DNA from: an uncultured Sphingorhabdus sp.
Lineage (GTDB): Bacteria; Pseudomonadota; Alphaproteobacteria; Sphingomonadales; Sphingomonadaceae
NCBI GenBank assembly: GCA_937944295.1
Contig: CALDZL010000118.1
Location: 1 to 32,671 of the forward strand
Length of the DNA: 32,671 nt
Direction of reading: 5' to 3'
Under the pieces are notes generated by a model. That model saw only the letters and a list, made by a program, of their open reading frames with translations, made no database searches and was not told the DNA's origin. Made by a program: the position numbers and the translations under genes. Position 1 is the stretch's first letter; every line of letters begins with the position of its first letter. Shown in pieces: positions 15,595 to 24,461 of this stretch.

Positions 15595-17937
15595 ATGATT
15601 GAAAAAGAATTACGATTATCCTTAGTCTGTTATGGCGGCGTTAGCTTGGCCGTATATATGCACGGCGTTACCAAAGAAATTTGGCATATGCTGCGTACCA
15701 GCAGAGATTATCATGATGATCAAAATGTAGAAGATGGCTCTGCGCAAATCTATATGGAAATCATGCGCGATATAGAGCATGATACTGGCACAAAATTACG
15801 TGTCATGTCTGATATTATCTCAGGGTCAAGCGCTGGCGGCATTAATGGCGTATTTTTGGCCAAAGCCATTGCAACAGGACAATCGCTCGACCCGCTGACT
15901 GATCTATGGCTCGACATGGCCGATGTCGATAAATTGCTCGACCCAGATGCAAGGCCACTCTCACGCTTTTCCAAATTTTGGGCAACACCGCTCGTTTGGC
16001 TTGCGCTGCGCCGCAAAGGTGGGGCGGTCGAGAAATCCGTTTCTAGCGACAAGCGCGATGAAGTGGCGCATAAATTATCACGCCTTATTCGTGCACGCTG
16101 GTTTGCCCCTCCTTTTGGCGGCAAAGAATTTACTGCGATGCTGCTCAATGCCGTGGATGCTATGCGCAATTCACCCAATAAACCACCCTTACTACCCGAA
16201 GGCCAGCCACTCGATTTATTCGTCACCGTTACCGACTTTCGTGGATATTATGAAGAATTACAGCTCAATAGCCCCAGTACAGTCGTCGAAACCGAACATC
16301 GATTAACACTGCATTTCAAATCTTGTGAGAGCGGGACCTGCCCCCATAAAGCGGATCATTTGGCCAAAGGGCCCGAATTGGTTTTTGCAGCACGGGCAAC
16401 GGCTAGCTTCCCGGGTGCATTTCCACCCTTTACCTCTCGAGAGATTGATGCCGTTATGACAAAGCGCGGCGAGAAATGGCACGAACGCGATGAATTTTTG
16501 GAGCGTGTTTTACCGCATCAATTTATCAGAGGCTGCGCGGCTGATACAGCCCTTATCGATGGTTCTGTGCTTAATAATGCACCCTTTCGTCAAGCCATGA
16601 GTGCGCTGCGCAATCGTCCTGCACGCCGCGAGGTGGATCGGCGTTTTGTATATATAGATCCATCTCCAAGGCGGTTTTCAAAAGATGAAGAACCTGAAAT
16701 AATATCAAAATTACCAGGCTTTTTCCCCACTGTTTTTGGTGCCATTTCAAATATTCCACGCCAACAGCCCATTCGCGATAGCCTCGAAGATATTCAAATA
16801 AAATCAGACCGTATATTGCGCATGCAATCCATTACTGACCATTTGAAAGTAGAAATTGAAGGTCAAATAGAGAGCATGTTGGGCAAAACATTTCTGCTCA
16901 CGCGGCCAACCCCCAAACGCATTACCAAATGGCGCGTTTCTGCCCATCAGAAAAGCAGCGCCTTAGCGGGACTGAGTTTTGCCGCTTATGGTCATATGAA
17001 ACTAGCAGGCATTGTCGATGATATTGTTGCTTTTTCTAAACAGGTGGTAAGCGGAAAATCTGCAAGCTTTTACAGCAATTTGAAAAAGAGCATTTGGCAA
17101 GAATTAAACAATCGTGATTTGGATATTATGGCAGCGTCTAATGGCAAAGGAGCTACGAAAGCTGTTTTCAATTTCTTTCGCCAATATGATCTGCGTTTTC
17201 GTATCCGCCGCATGCGTTTCTTGGCACGGCGATTGGCTATTGAGATTGAGGATAATCCATCATTTTCTGATGATATTACCAATAATATGCATAAAGCCAT
17301 ATATGATTGCTTGGCCCTTTATTTAGAGAGGGAAACGTCCCATTATCATAAAGATGCTATGATTTCTGTCGTTGAAAATGCACTCGAAAACCCTGCTGCG
17401 TTGCTGGATGCTCTGGCAGAGCAAAGAGATTTGGTCGCGCTGGATGAAAAATGCGATGCATTGCTGTGCGAGGCATTACAAGATATGCCCAAGGATGCGC
17501 AGCGCATTATGCTGCTCGGCTATATTGGCTATCCGCTCTATGACATTGCGACATTGCCATTATTACAGGGCGAAGGTTTGGATGAGTTTGATCCAATAAA
17601 GATTGATCGTATTTCTCCAGAAGATGCACAAACGATCAGAAAAGGCGGGGCAATGGCTACGCTTAAAGGGACTGAATTTTACAGTTTTGGTGCCTTTTTC
17701 AGCCGCACATATCGCGAGAATGATTATCTGTGGGGGCGTCTGCACGGGGCTGATCGCATGATTGATATATTAATATCGAGCCTATCTCTTTCACAATGTC
17801 CTGATAAAGCCCGCATATTAGAATATAAACGCAAAGCTTTTAATGCCATTATCGCACAGGAAGAAGACAGGCTGCTGAATATCAAACCCTTGTTCAAACA
17901 ATTGCACAAAGAAATTGCCAATATGAGCGTGGATTAA
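15595..17937 (+). CDS. Patatin-like phospholipase with DUF3376-type C-terminal region
   Basis: This 780-residue protein has an N-terminal patatin domain. It has the oxyanion stretch CYGGVSLAVYMHG (12-24), nucleophile elbow GSSAG (Ser79) and catalytic DG motif LIDGSVLNNAPF (Asp322), which together form the Ser-Asp dyad of acyl hydrolases. The long C-terminal half (about 390-780) is helical, in line with the patatin-related family that carries DUF3376 and is widespread in sphingomonads and actinobacteria. The substrate is unknown; phospholipid or other acyl ester hydrolysis is inferred. No signal peptide is seen. Nucleophile, Asp and oxyanion glycines are intact, so activity is likely. It stands alone, diverging from radA and converging on the metallo-hydrolase. 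Confidence 0.85.
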   Translation: MIEKELRLSLVCYGGVSLAVYMHGVTKEIWHMLRTSRDYHDDQNVEDGSAQIYMEIMRDIEHDTGTKLRVMSDIISGSSAGGINGVFLAKAIATGQSLDPLTDLWLDMADVDKLLDPDARPLSRFSKFWATPLVWLALRRKGGAVEKSVSSDKRDEVAHKLSRLIRARWFAPPFGGKEFTAMLLNAVDAMRNSPNKPPLLPEGQPLDLFVTVTDFRGYYEELQLNSPSTVVETEHRLTLHFKSCESGTCPHKADHLAKGPELVFAARATASFPGAFPPFTSREIDAVMTKRGEKWHERDEFLERVLPHQFIRGCAADTALIDGSVLNNAPFRQAMSALRNRPARREVDRRFVYIDPSPRRFSKDEEPEIISKLPGFFPTVFGAISNIPRQQPIRDSLEDIQIKSDRILRMQSITDHLKVEIEGQIESMLGKTFLLTRPTPKRITKWRVSAHQKSSALAGLSFAAYGHMKLAGIVDDIVAFSKQVVSGKSASFYSNLKKSIWQELNNRDLDIMAASNGKGATKAVFNFFRQYDLRFRIRRMRFLARRLAIEIEDNPSFSDDITNNMHKAIYDCLALYLERETSHYHKDAMISVVENALENPAALLDALAEQRDLVALDEKCDALLCEALQDMPKDAQRIMLLGYIGYPLYDIATLPLLQGEGLDEFDPIKIDRISPEDAQTIRKGGAMATLKGTEFYSFGAFFSRTYRENDYLWGRLHGADRMIDILISSLSLSQCPDKARILEYKRKAFNAIIAQEEDRLLNIKPLFKQLHKEIANMSVD

Positions 17938-17958
17938 GATGAAAAAGGTTATATTTGA

Positions 17959-18888
17959 TTATAAGCTTTTATAAACTGCCTCAACAAAAGCATCGCCTTT
18001 GATGAATCCATTGGGATTGGTATCATATTTGGCGGCTGGTTTCATGGCTTGTACTTCTGCGAGTGACTTTCCAGACTTTTTTGCATCGCCTACCTTAGCA
18101 ATCACATCTTTCAGCATATCGCGATAGCCCATCAGATCGGCCTTACTCGCCATAGGACCGTGCCCGGGAATGACTTGCGTGTCATCATTGGCCAATGAAA
18201 GCGCTTTTTCAGCCGCCGCCAATACGCCCGTTGCATTACCGCCACTATTCAGATCAATGAAGGGCAATGTCACTTGGTTGAAATAAAGATCACCCATGTG
18301 AATGACATTGGCCTTTTTCCAAAAGACGATGGAATCACCGTCGGTATGCCCCGTTGGAATATGAATAATATGCATTTCATCACCATTGATATGCATTTTC
18401 ACACCATCGGCATAGGTCACAGCAGGCAAGGCGGACTTTGGTGCAGGCGTTGGATTACCACGTCCCGATTTTTGCTCTCCTAACATACGTACGCGCACAT
18501 TATCATGCGCCATAATCAGAGCCCCTGCTTTGCCGAAATTTTCATTGCCACCGCTATGATCGCCATGCCAATGGGTATTGACCACATATTTCGCAGGTTC
18601 TGCACCCAGAGATTTCACAGCATTTTGAATTTTTTCAGACAAAGGCGCAAATTGATCATCAATCAAAATCGTGCCATCCTCACCATGCGACACGCCAATA
18701 TTCCCACCAGCGCCAAATAATACAGCTACACCATCGGTAAGCACCTGCGATTTCACTTCGACCTTGGCAAAACGATCTTCATTCTGAGCATTAATCTCGC
18801 TGCTGCAAGCATTTAAGGCCAATGAAGATGTACCCAAAGCCAATAGTGCAAATATTTGTTTTGAATTTTTTTGAAGGATTGAGGGCAT
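17959..18888 (-). CDS. Metallo-beta-lactamase-fold hydrolase, lipoprotein
   Basis: This 309-residue protein has a signal peptide with lipobox LNAC (Cys28). Its zinc site is complete: THWHGDH (His106, His108, Asp110, His111), His181 in PTGHTDGD, bridging Asp200 in HMGDLYF and His243 in PGHGP. The bridging Asp resembles glyoxalase II-type, SoxH-like and related periplasmic hydrolases more than class B1 beta-lactamases, which have Cys there. Substrate cannot be told from sequence. A C-terminal extension of about 60 residues ends in YDTNPNGFIKGDAFVEAVYKSL-type sequence. It diverges from the flavoprotein gene across 201 bases. Resistance to beta-lactams should not be assumed. Confidence 0.85.
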   Translation of the reverse strand: MPSILQKNSKQIFALLALGTSSLALNACSSEINAQNEDRFAKVEVKSQVLTDGVAVLFGAGGNIGVSHGEDGTILIDDQFAPLSEKIQNAVKSLGAEPAKYVVNTHWHGDHSGGNENFGKAGALIMAHDNVRVRMLGEQKSGRGNPTPAPKSALPAVTYADGVKMHINGDEMHIIHIPTGHTDGDSIVFWKKANVIHMGDLYFNQVTLPFIDLNSGGNATGVLAAAEKALSLANDDTQVIPGHGPMASKADLMGYRDMLKDVIAKVGDAKKSGKSLAEVQAMKPAAKYDTNPNGFIKGDAFVEAVYKSL

Positions 18889-18929
18889 GGCGTTGAACTC
18901 CTGTGACGATTATGTTGTTATAATCTATA

Positions 18930-18957
18930 TATCTAACAGGCTTTATCCATATTGCAA
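18930..18957 (-). promoter_or_regulatory. Candidate promoter for the metallo-hydrolase gene
   Basis: On the minus strand TTGCAA (18952-18957) and TAGATA (18930-18935) are 16 bases apart, about 42 bases before the ATG at 18888. Matches are partial and judged by eye. Confidence 0.3.
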
Positions 18958-19089
18958 ATCAATCAAATAACTTGCCGCAATATAGGATATAGTCCATCAT
19001 AATAATGATTGTATTAATAGATAGTGCAACCATTGCTACATTAACATATATGTAAAAAATAATTATCCATTTTCATTAGAAAGAATTTT

Positions 19090-20436
19090 ATGACTGAACG
19101 TTTCGATATCATCATCATTGGCGCTGGCAATGCAGGCTTTGGAGTGTCTGCGGTTGCAAGCGAGGCTGGAAAATCTATTGCTTTTATCGAAGAATGGGAT
19201 TTTGGTGGAACGTGTCCAAATCGCGGCTGCACTCCCAAAAAAATCCTAGTGGCTGCAGGAAATTTATTACACGAAATGTCTCTAGCAGATCAACATGCCA
19301 TCACTGTGAATGAAAACAAGCTAGATTGGCAACAGTTAATCAAGCGCAAAGCTGATATGATTGATTTCATCCCAAGCGCTATGCATGGCGTGGCCGAGAA
19401 ACGCGGTAAAATCTATCGTGGATCTGCGAAATTTGTTGGCCCTAATAGTGTCGAAGTTGATGGCACAATTATTGAAGGCGATAATATTGTCATTGCTACA
19501 GGATCAAAACCAAGGCCGCTCTCTATCGAGGGAGCTGAATATATGATAACCTCGGATGATGTTCTGTCGAATGATGAACTTCCCGATGAAGTGGTCTTTA
19601 TCGGCGGCGGCGTTATTGCAATGGAATTTAGCCATGTCTATGCCCGCGCAGGCGTTAAAGTGACATTATTAGAAGTTACCCCTCAACTATTGCCTCGAAT
19701 TGATTGCGATGCAGTAGCAGCCATTAAAGCAGAATCTGAACGTATCGGTATCACCGTTAAAACGGGAGTCATCGTCAAATCTATCAGCAAAACTGATGGT
19801 CGCCTGAACGTTTCATATACTTATGAAGGCACAGAATATAATATATCGGCATCCACTGTAGTAAATGGTGCAGGTCGGATAGCCAATGTTGATACATTAG
19901 ACCTAGATGCAGCAAATATTGCCTATAATGGCATCCATATTGATGTAGACGATTATCTGCGCTCAACCTCCAATCCATCGATATGGGTTGCAGGTGATTC
20001 ACTACTGCATACTCCTCAACTGTCCCCCATTGCCACATATGAAGGCCGCATCGTGGGTCATAATATTGTCAATGGACCCAGTAAAAAACCAAATTATGAT
20101 AATAGCCCTAGCGCCGTATTCACTGTTCCTGCGGTTGCCACCGTTGGTTTGACCGAAGCGCAAGCCAAAGAAGAATATATTAATGTCAATGTCACCACCA
20201 GCGACATGACGGGTTGGTTTTCTGCCAAAACATATGCTGAGACTGTGGCTTGGGCCAAGATTATCACCGATAAAGATAGCGACAAAATTCTTGGAGCGCA
20301 CATTGTTGGCCATAGAAGCGAAGAACTGATTAATATTTTCGGACTCGCCATGCAGCACGGTATTTCAGCAAGTGATTTAAAAGAATCACCCATGGCTTAT
20401 CCGACCTTTGCATCTGATATAAAAAACATGATATAA
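19090..20436 (+). CDS. Glutathione-reductase-like FAD/NAD(P) disulfide oxidoreductase, missing C-terminal catalytic His
   Basis: This 448-residue class I flavoprotein disulfide reductase has the FAD motif IIIIGAGNAG (7-16), the redox disulfide GGTCPNRGCTPKK (Cys42, Cys47), an NAD(P)-binding segment FIGGGVIAMEF and the FAD-binding WVAGDS motif. The dimerisation domain follows. In glutathione, lipoamide and mercuric reductases, the C-terminal HPT...E supplies the His-Glu base; here the stretch is YPTFASDI, with Tyr437 and Ser442 at those positions, and the chain ends five residues past Ile444 or so. The protein is full length, so this is substitution, not truncation. It may act on an unusual acceptor. 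AGAAAG precedes the ATG. Exact substrate unknown. Confidence 0.82.
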   Translation: MTERFDIIIIGAGNAGFGVSAVASEAGKSIAFIEEWDFGGTCPNRGCTPKKILVAAGNLLHEMSLADQHAITVNENKLDWQQLIKRKADMIDFIPSAMHGVAEKRGKIYRGSAKFVGPNSVEVDGTIIEGDNIVIATGSKPRPLSIEGAEYMITSDDVLSNDELPDEVVFIGGGVIAMEFSHVYARAGVKVTLLEVTPQLLPRIDCDAVAAIKAESERIGITVKTGVIVKSISKTDGRLNVSYTYEGTEYNISASTVVNGAGRIANVDTLDLDAANIAYNGIHIDVDDYLRSTSNPSIWVAGDSLLHTPQLSPIATYEGRIVGHNIVNGPSKKPNYDNSPSAVFTVPAVATVGLTEAQAKEEYINVNVTTSDMTGWFSAKTYAETVAWAKIITDKDSDKILGAHIVGHRSEELINIFGLAMQHGISASDLKESPMAYPTFASDIKNMI

Positions 20437-20451
20437 TATTGGCGGACTTAT

Positions 20452-20492
20452 AGCGCGTTCATTGGATTTACACTAATTCTTATGAGCGCGCT
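20452..20492. repeat. Inverted repeat between convergent genes, possible bidirectional stop signal
   Basis: AGCGCGTTCAT (20452-20462) pairs with ATGAGCGCGCT (20482-20492) as an 11-bp stem with one G-T pair and a 19-base loop. It lies between the flavoprotein stop and the dnaJ stop. No clear T tract follows on either strand, so it is a hairpin of uncertain role. Confidence 0.45.
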
Positions 20493-20536
20493 TAATTAAA
20501 TAAAACACTACAAAACAGCGAGGAATTGCGATTAAT

Positions 20537-21661
20537 TTAATCGGTCAAATCTTCCCAAGCTTCTTTTATCTTATCAAAAAAACCTTGTGAATTTGGTGTT
20601 TCTTTGCCTGTTTCCGTTTCTTGAAACGCGCGCAGCAATTCTTTTTGTTTACTGCTCAAGCTAGTTGGCGTTTCAACATCAATCTGTACAACAAGATCAC
20701 CAAAACCGCGCCCTTGCAACACGGGCATACCAGCACCACGTTTTTGCAATTGCTTGCCCGATTGAATACCCGCAGGAATAGAAATTTCATGCTCTACACC
20801 GTCCATGCCTGGAATAGTAATAGAACCGCCTAATGCAGCCTTAGTAAAGCTGATCGGTGCCTGCGTAAATAATGTTGTGCCTTCGCGTTCAAAATATTTA
20901 TGCCGCTTTACATGGATGAATATATAGAGATCACCCGCTGGCGCTCCATTGGCACCAGCCTCCCCTTTGGATGCCAATCTGATACGCGTACCATCATCAA
21001 CGCCCGGCGGAATTTCCACTTCAAGCACTTTCTTTTCTTCCATACGGCCATCACCGTGACAAGTGCTGCAGGGTTGTGCGATCACCTCGCCGCGCCCTTG
21101 GCACGTTGGGCAAGTGCGTTCTACGACGAAAAAACCTTGCTGTGCGCGCACTTTTCCATGCCCTTGACACGTACCGCAGCGTTTAACGTCACTACCAGGA
21201 GCAGCGCCGCTGCCTGCACAAGGATCACACATAACAGCAACATCAATTTTTACTTCGGTTGATTTGCCGTGGAAGGCCTCTTCGAGCGTGATTTCCATAT
21301 CATAGCGCAAGTCAGCGCCGCGAGCTGGCCCACGCTGCCGTCCGCCGCCCATAGCATCGCCAAAGAAACTCTCAAATATATCAGAGAAATTGCCAAAGCC
21401 TTGCGCGCCAGCACCGCCCGCATTGCCCATGCCGCCATTTTCATAGGCCTCACGGCCATATTGGTCATAGGCCGCCCGTTTCTGGGGGTCTTTTAAACAA
21501 TCATAAGCTTGGCTTAATTCTTTAAACTTTGCCTCAGCCTCTGCATCACCTGGATTACGATCAGGATGACATTGCATCGCCAATTTGCGATAGGCCGATT
21601 TAAGCGCTTTTTCATCCGCGCTGCGATCAACACCCAATAGTTGATAATAATCTGTGGCCAT
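20537..21661 (-). CDS. dnaJ: Chaperone DnaJ
   Basis: This 374-residue Hsp40 stimulates DnaK ATPase and delivers unfolded substrates. The J domain has HPD at 32-34; a Gly/Phe-rich region (about 76-110) follows. The four zinc-finger repeats are CDPCAGSG, CGTCQGHG, CPTCQGRG and CSTCHGDG, and the C-terminal substrate-binding domains contain the usual GDLYIFIHVKRHKYFERE. Length and all motifs are normal. It follows dnaK in the same direction after 99 bases that hold a long hairpin (21709-21751), which could lower dnaJ expression relative to dnaK. Confidence 0.98.
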   Translation of the reverse strand: MATDYYQLLGVDRSADEKALKSAYRKLAMQCHPDRNPGDAEAEAKFKELSQAYDCLKDPQKRAAYDQYGREAYENGGMGNAGGAGAQGFGNFSDIFESFFGDAMGGGRQRGPARGADLRYDMEITLEEAFHGKSTEVKIDVAVMCDPCAGSGAAPGSDVKRCGTCQGHGKVRAQQGFFVVERTCPTCQGRGEVIAQPCSTCHGDGRMEEKKVLEVEIPPGVDDGTRIRLASKGEAGANGAPAGDLYIFIHVKRHKYFEREGTTLFTQAPISFTKAALGGSITIPGMDGVEHEISIPAGIQSGKQLQKRGAGMPVLQGRGFGDLVVQIDVETPTSLSSKQKELLRAFQETETGKETPNSQGFFDKIKEAWEDLTD

Positions 21662-21708
21662 AATAATGTTCCAAAACGCTTATCAAACGGCTAAACCGCT
21701 GATTATAC

Positions 21709-21751
21709 AAAAGGCCCGTTCAGTGAGCAGTGCTCAGAGAACAGACCTTTT
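21709..21751 (-). terminator. Hairpin in the dnaK-dnaJ spacer, probable attenuator or processing site
   Basis: On the minus strand AAAAGGTCTGTTC pairs with GAACGGGCCTTTT as a 13-bp stem with two G-T pairs, and the loop holds a small inner GAGC/GCTC helix. The descending arm ends in TTTT, then GTATAAT. It begins about ten bases after the dnaK stop. A partial terminator between dnaK and dnaJ is known in several bacteria; the TATAAT just past it could also serve a secondary dnaJ promoter. Confidence 0.65.
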
Positions 21752-21760
21752 ATCAATTAT

Positions 21761-23695
21761 TTAGTCGTCTTTTTTCTCAGCATCCTCGGCTGCATCATCT
21801 TCGACCTCGGAAAATTCAGCATCAACCACATCATCATCAGCTTCTTGCGCTGCAGCATCAGCCGCCGCCGCATCGCCGCCGCCATTAGCTTGCTCTTGCT
21901 CATAAATAGCTTGGCCGAGCTTCATTGCAACCTGTGCTAATGCTTCTGATTTGCTCTTCATTTCTTCGGCATCATTGCCTTCGATCGCAGTTTTGGTTTC
22001 GGCCAAAGCCGCTTCAATCTCAGATTTCAAGCCAGCATCTACCTTATCGCCATGCTCTTCGAGTTGTTTCTCGGTGGAATGCACAAGGCTTTCTGCATTA
22101 TTTTTTGATTCGGCTGCCTCACGGCGTGCTTTATCTTCTTCTGCAAACTGTTCTGCATCTTGCACCATTTGGTCAATATCAGCATCTGATAGTCCGCCAG
22201 AGGCTTGGATTTTAATCTGCTGTTCTTTGCCTGTGCCTTTGTCTTTAGCAGAAACATTCACAATACCGTTGGCATCAATATCAAAAGTCACTTCCACTTG
22301 CGGAACGCCGCGCGGTGCAGGCGGAATACCAACCAAATCAAATTGACCCAGCAATTTATTATCCGCTGCCATTTCACGCTCACCTTGCGATACGCGGATG
22401 GTCACCGCATTTTGATTATCTTCTGCGGTTGAATAAACTTGGGACTTCTTGGTTGGGATTGTCGTATTGCGATCAATCATGCGGGTGAATACTCCGCCCA
22501 ATGTTTCAATGCCCAATGATAATGGCGTAACGTCAAGCAGAAGAACATCTTTAACATCGCCTTGCAACACACCCGCTTGAATAGCAGCGCCCATAGCGAC
22601 AACTTCATCAGGGTTCACGCCTGTATGCGGCTCTTTACCAAAGAATTTCTCAACCGTTTCGCGAACCTTAGGCATACGGGTCATACCGCCTACAAGAACC
22701 ACTTCATCAATCTCAGAAGAGGTCACACCAGCATCTTTCAATGCTTTTTTGCAAGGATCAAGCGTGCGATTAATCAAATCACCAACCAATTTTTCTAGAT
22801 CAGAACGTGTGATATTTTTCACAAGATGCTTTGGTCCATTTTGATCGGCAGTGATGAAAGGCAGATTAACTTCAGTGCTTTGTGCAGAAGAAAGCTCAAT
22901 CTTCGCTTTCTCAGCAGCCTCTTTCAAGCGTTGCAGCGCCAATTTATCCTTTGTCAGATCAATGCTCTCGGCTTTTTTGAAATCATTGGCCAGAAATTCA
23001 ACCAATTTGCTGTCAAAATCTTCACCGCCGAGAAATGTATCACCATTGGTAGACTTCACTTCAAAGACACCATCACCCACTTCGAGAACCGAAATATCAA
23101 ATGTACCACCGCCAAGGTCGTAAACCGCGATGGTTTTATTTTCGTCTTTATCAAGACCATAAGCAAGCGCCGCTGCGGTTGGCTCATTAATGATACGAAG
23201 AACCTCTAGGCCTGCAATTTTACCAGCATCTTTGGTGGCTTGACGCTGCGCATCGTTAAAATAAGCAGGAACCGTAATTACCGCTTGGGTTACAGTCTCG
23301 CCCAAATAGCTCTCAGCCGTTTCTTTCATTTTTTGCAGGGTAAATGCAGAGATTTGTGCTGGCGAATATTTATCATCGCCCGCCTCTACCCAAGCATCGC
23401 CATTGCTGCCTTTGACAATATTATATGGGACCAGCTCCATATCTTTCTTCGTCAATGGATCATCAAAACGGCGACCGATAAGGCGCTTAACCGCAAAAAC
23501 CGTATTTTCAGGGTTCGTAACCGCTTGGCGTTTCGCAGGTTGACCAATCAAACGCTCGCCATCTTTGGTAAATGCAACGATGGAAGGCGTCGTACGTGCG
23601 CCTTCTGAATTTTCAATAACTTTTGGTTTGCCGCCGTCCATAACAGAAACGCAGCTATTGGTCGTTCCCAAATCAATGCCAATGACTTTTGCCAT
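21761..23695 (-). CDS. dnaK: Chaperone DnaK (Hsp70)
   Basis: This 644-residue Hsp70 has the nucleotide-binding domain signatures [11 protein letters not shown] (6-16), [16 protein letters not shown] (about 190-205) and [13 protein letters not shown]. The interdomain linker [19 protein letters not shown] begins the substrate-binding domain, and an acidic, alanine-rich C-terminal lid tail ends in EDAEKKDD. It works in the cytosol with DnaJ and GrpE, both encoded in this window. The ATG is preceded by AAGGA. The 273 bases upstream contain a candidate promoter but no CIRCE operator by eye, so HrcA control of this gene is not supported. Confidence 0.98.
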   Translation of the reverse strand: MAKVIGIDLGTTNSCVSVMDGGKPKVIENSEGARTTPSIVAFTKDGERLIGQPAKRQAVTNPENTVFAVKRLIGRRFDDPLTKKDMELVPYNIVKGSNGDAWVEAGDDKYSPAQISAFTLQKMKETAESYLGETVTQAVITVPAYFNDAQRQATKDAGKIAGLEVLRIINEPTAAALAYGLDKDENKTIAVYDLGGGTFDISVLEVGDGVFEVKSTNGDTFLGGEDFDSKLVEFLANDFKKAESIDLTKDKLALQRLKEAAEKAKIELSSAQSTEVNLPFITADQNGPKHLVKNITRSDLEKLVGDLINRTLDPCKKALKDAGVTSSEIDEVVLVGGMTRMPKVRETVEKFFGKEPHTGVNPDEVVAMGAAIQAGVLQGDVKDVLLLDVTPLSLGIETLGGVFTRMIDRNTTIPTKKSQVYSTAEDNQNAVTIRVSQGEREMAADNKLLGQFDLVGIPPAPRGVPQVEVTFDIDANGIVNVSAKDKGTGKEQQIKIQASGGLSDADIDQMVQDAEQFAEEDKARREAAESKNNAESLVHSTEKQLEEHGDKVDAGLKSEIEAALAETKTAIEGNDAEEMKSKSEALAQVAMKLGQAIYEQEQANGGGDAAAADAAAQEADDDVVDAEFSEVEDDAAEDAEKKDD

Positions 23696-23726
23696 AATTA
23701 TAAATCCTTAACTCATATATTTCTTC

Positions 23727-23755
23727 ATTATAAAAGCAGATGTGATGGTTTCATC
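23727..23755 (-). promoter_or_regulatory. Candidate dnaK promoter
   Basis: On the minus strand GATGAA (23750-23755) and a perfect TATAAT (23727-23732) are 17 bases apart, ending about 31 bases before the dnaK ATG. The upstream box shares TGAA with the heat-shock sigma-32 element CTTGAA, but the downstream box looks like a sigma-70 box. Which sigma factor uses it cannot be told. Confidence 0.4.
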
Positions 23756-23968
23756 GCGCGAATTCGCCATATCCAATTATTGAAATATGTTCGACTACCC
23801 TGTGTCACACCCCTTTTGTGCCTAGGCGATATAGGTGTCATTTTTCAGAGCGCAAGGATTAGAAGCCAGAGATAAGAAAAAAATATCATTTTATTATGTG
23901 AAAATCAAAATATTCGCCTATATTATAGGGTATAAACAGTCTCCAAAAAATGAAAATAGAGGATTAAA

Positions 23969-24454
23969 ATGCAGCAAAATTTTGGTAAATATATCACCGT
24001 GCTGTTGGTTATATTCATTATGGCGCTCAGCGGCTGCGGTAAACCGCCTCAATTAAATGTCAAAGACGCAGTATTGATACTCTCCCCTGTGGATACCAAT
24101 CCTTCTGCTCTATATTTTTACGTACAAGGTGGCCCAGAAGATGTTGTACTACGCAGTATATTATCGCCATCGGTCATCCGCAGTGAGATTCATAAAAGCT
24201 CTAAAAATGATGCTGATGGAACGGTCTCGATGGAAAAAATCAGCGAAGTGCCTATTCCAGCAGGCGAAAAGGTCGAGTTCAAACGCGGCAGCTATCATGG
24301 TATGATATGGGGCGCAAATTTGATTGCGCGGCGTACTGGAGAAATGGAAGTTCAATTCACATTTTCTAATGGTGATATCATCCGTGTTATGGCTGATGTC
24401 CAAGAATTAGACGGAAGTGCCCCCGATGAGCGCAAAGCATTAGGATACGATTGA
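23969..24454 (+). CDS. PCu(A)C-family copper chaperone, lipoprotein
   Basis: This 161-residue protein has a signal peptide ending in LSGC (Cys23). The periplasmic copper-binding family motif is H/M-x10-M-x21-H-x-M. Here His75, Met88, His110 and Met112 are present, with the exact x21 and H-G-M spacing but 12 instead of 10 residues in the first gap. The IPIPAGEKVEFKRGSYHGM-like region (95-112) is typical. Such proteins deliver Cu(I) to the CuA or CuB site of cytochrome oxidase. AGAGGA precedes the ATG. It is followed after seven bases by a small HExxH protein in the same operon. Copper loading is likely but the two-residue insertion deserves caution. Confidence 0.75.
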   Translation: MQQNFGKYITVLLVIFIMALSGCGKPPQLNVKDAVLILSPVDTNPSALYFYVQGGPEDVVLRSILSPSVIRSEIHKSSKNDADGTVSMEKISEVPIPAGEKVEFKRGSYHGMIWGANLIARRTGEMEVQFTFSNGDIIRVMADVQELDGSAPDERKALGYD

Positions 24455-24461
24455 TACCATA

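Noticed and set aside
17957-17975. TTATAA-GCTT-TTATAA hairpin between the patatin and metallo-hydrolase genes
   Set aside because: The stem is only A-T pairs and has no T tract, so it is not a convincing terminator.
17959-18888. Metallo-beta-lactamase resistance gene
   Set aside because: The bridging residue is Asp, and the sequence resembles general metallo-hydrolases; no evidence for beta-lactam hydrolysis.
21925-23608. Several open frames antisense to dnaK
   Set aside because: They mirror the codon bias of dnaK, lack motifs and ribosome sites, and dnaK is certain.
23773-23813. Sigma-32-like ATTGAA and CCCTGTGT boxes pointing to the copper chaperone gene
   Set aside because: The 13-base spacing fits but the downstream box is a poor match, and the gene lies far downstream; too weak to list.
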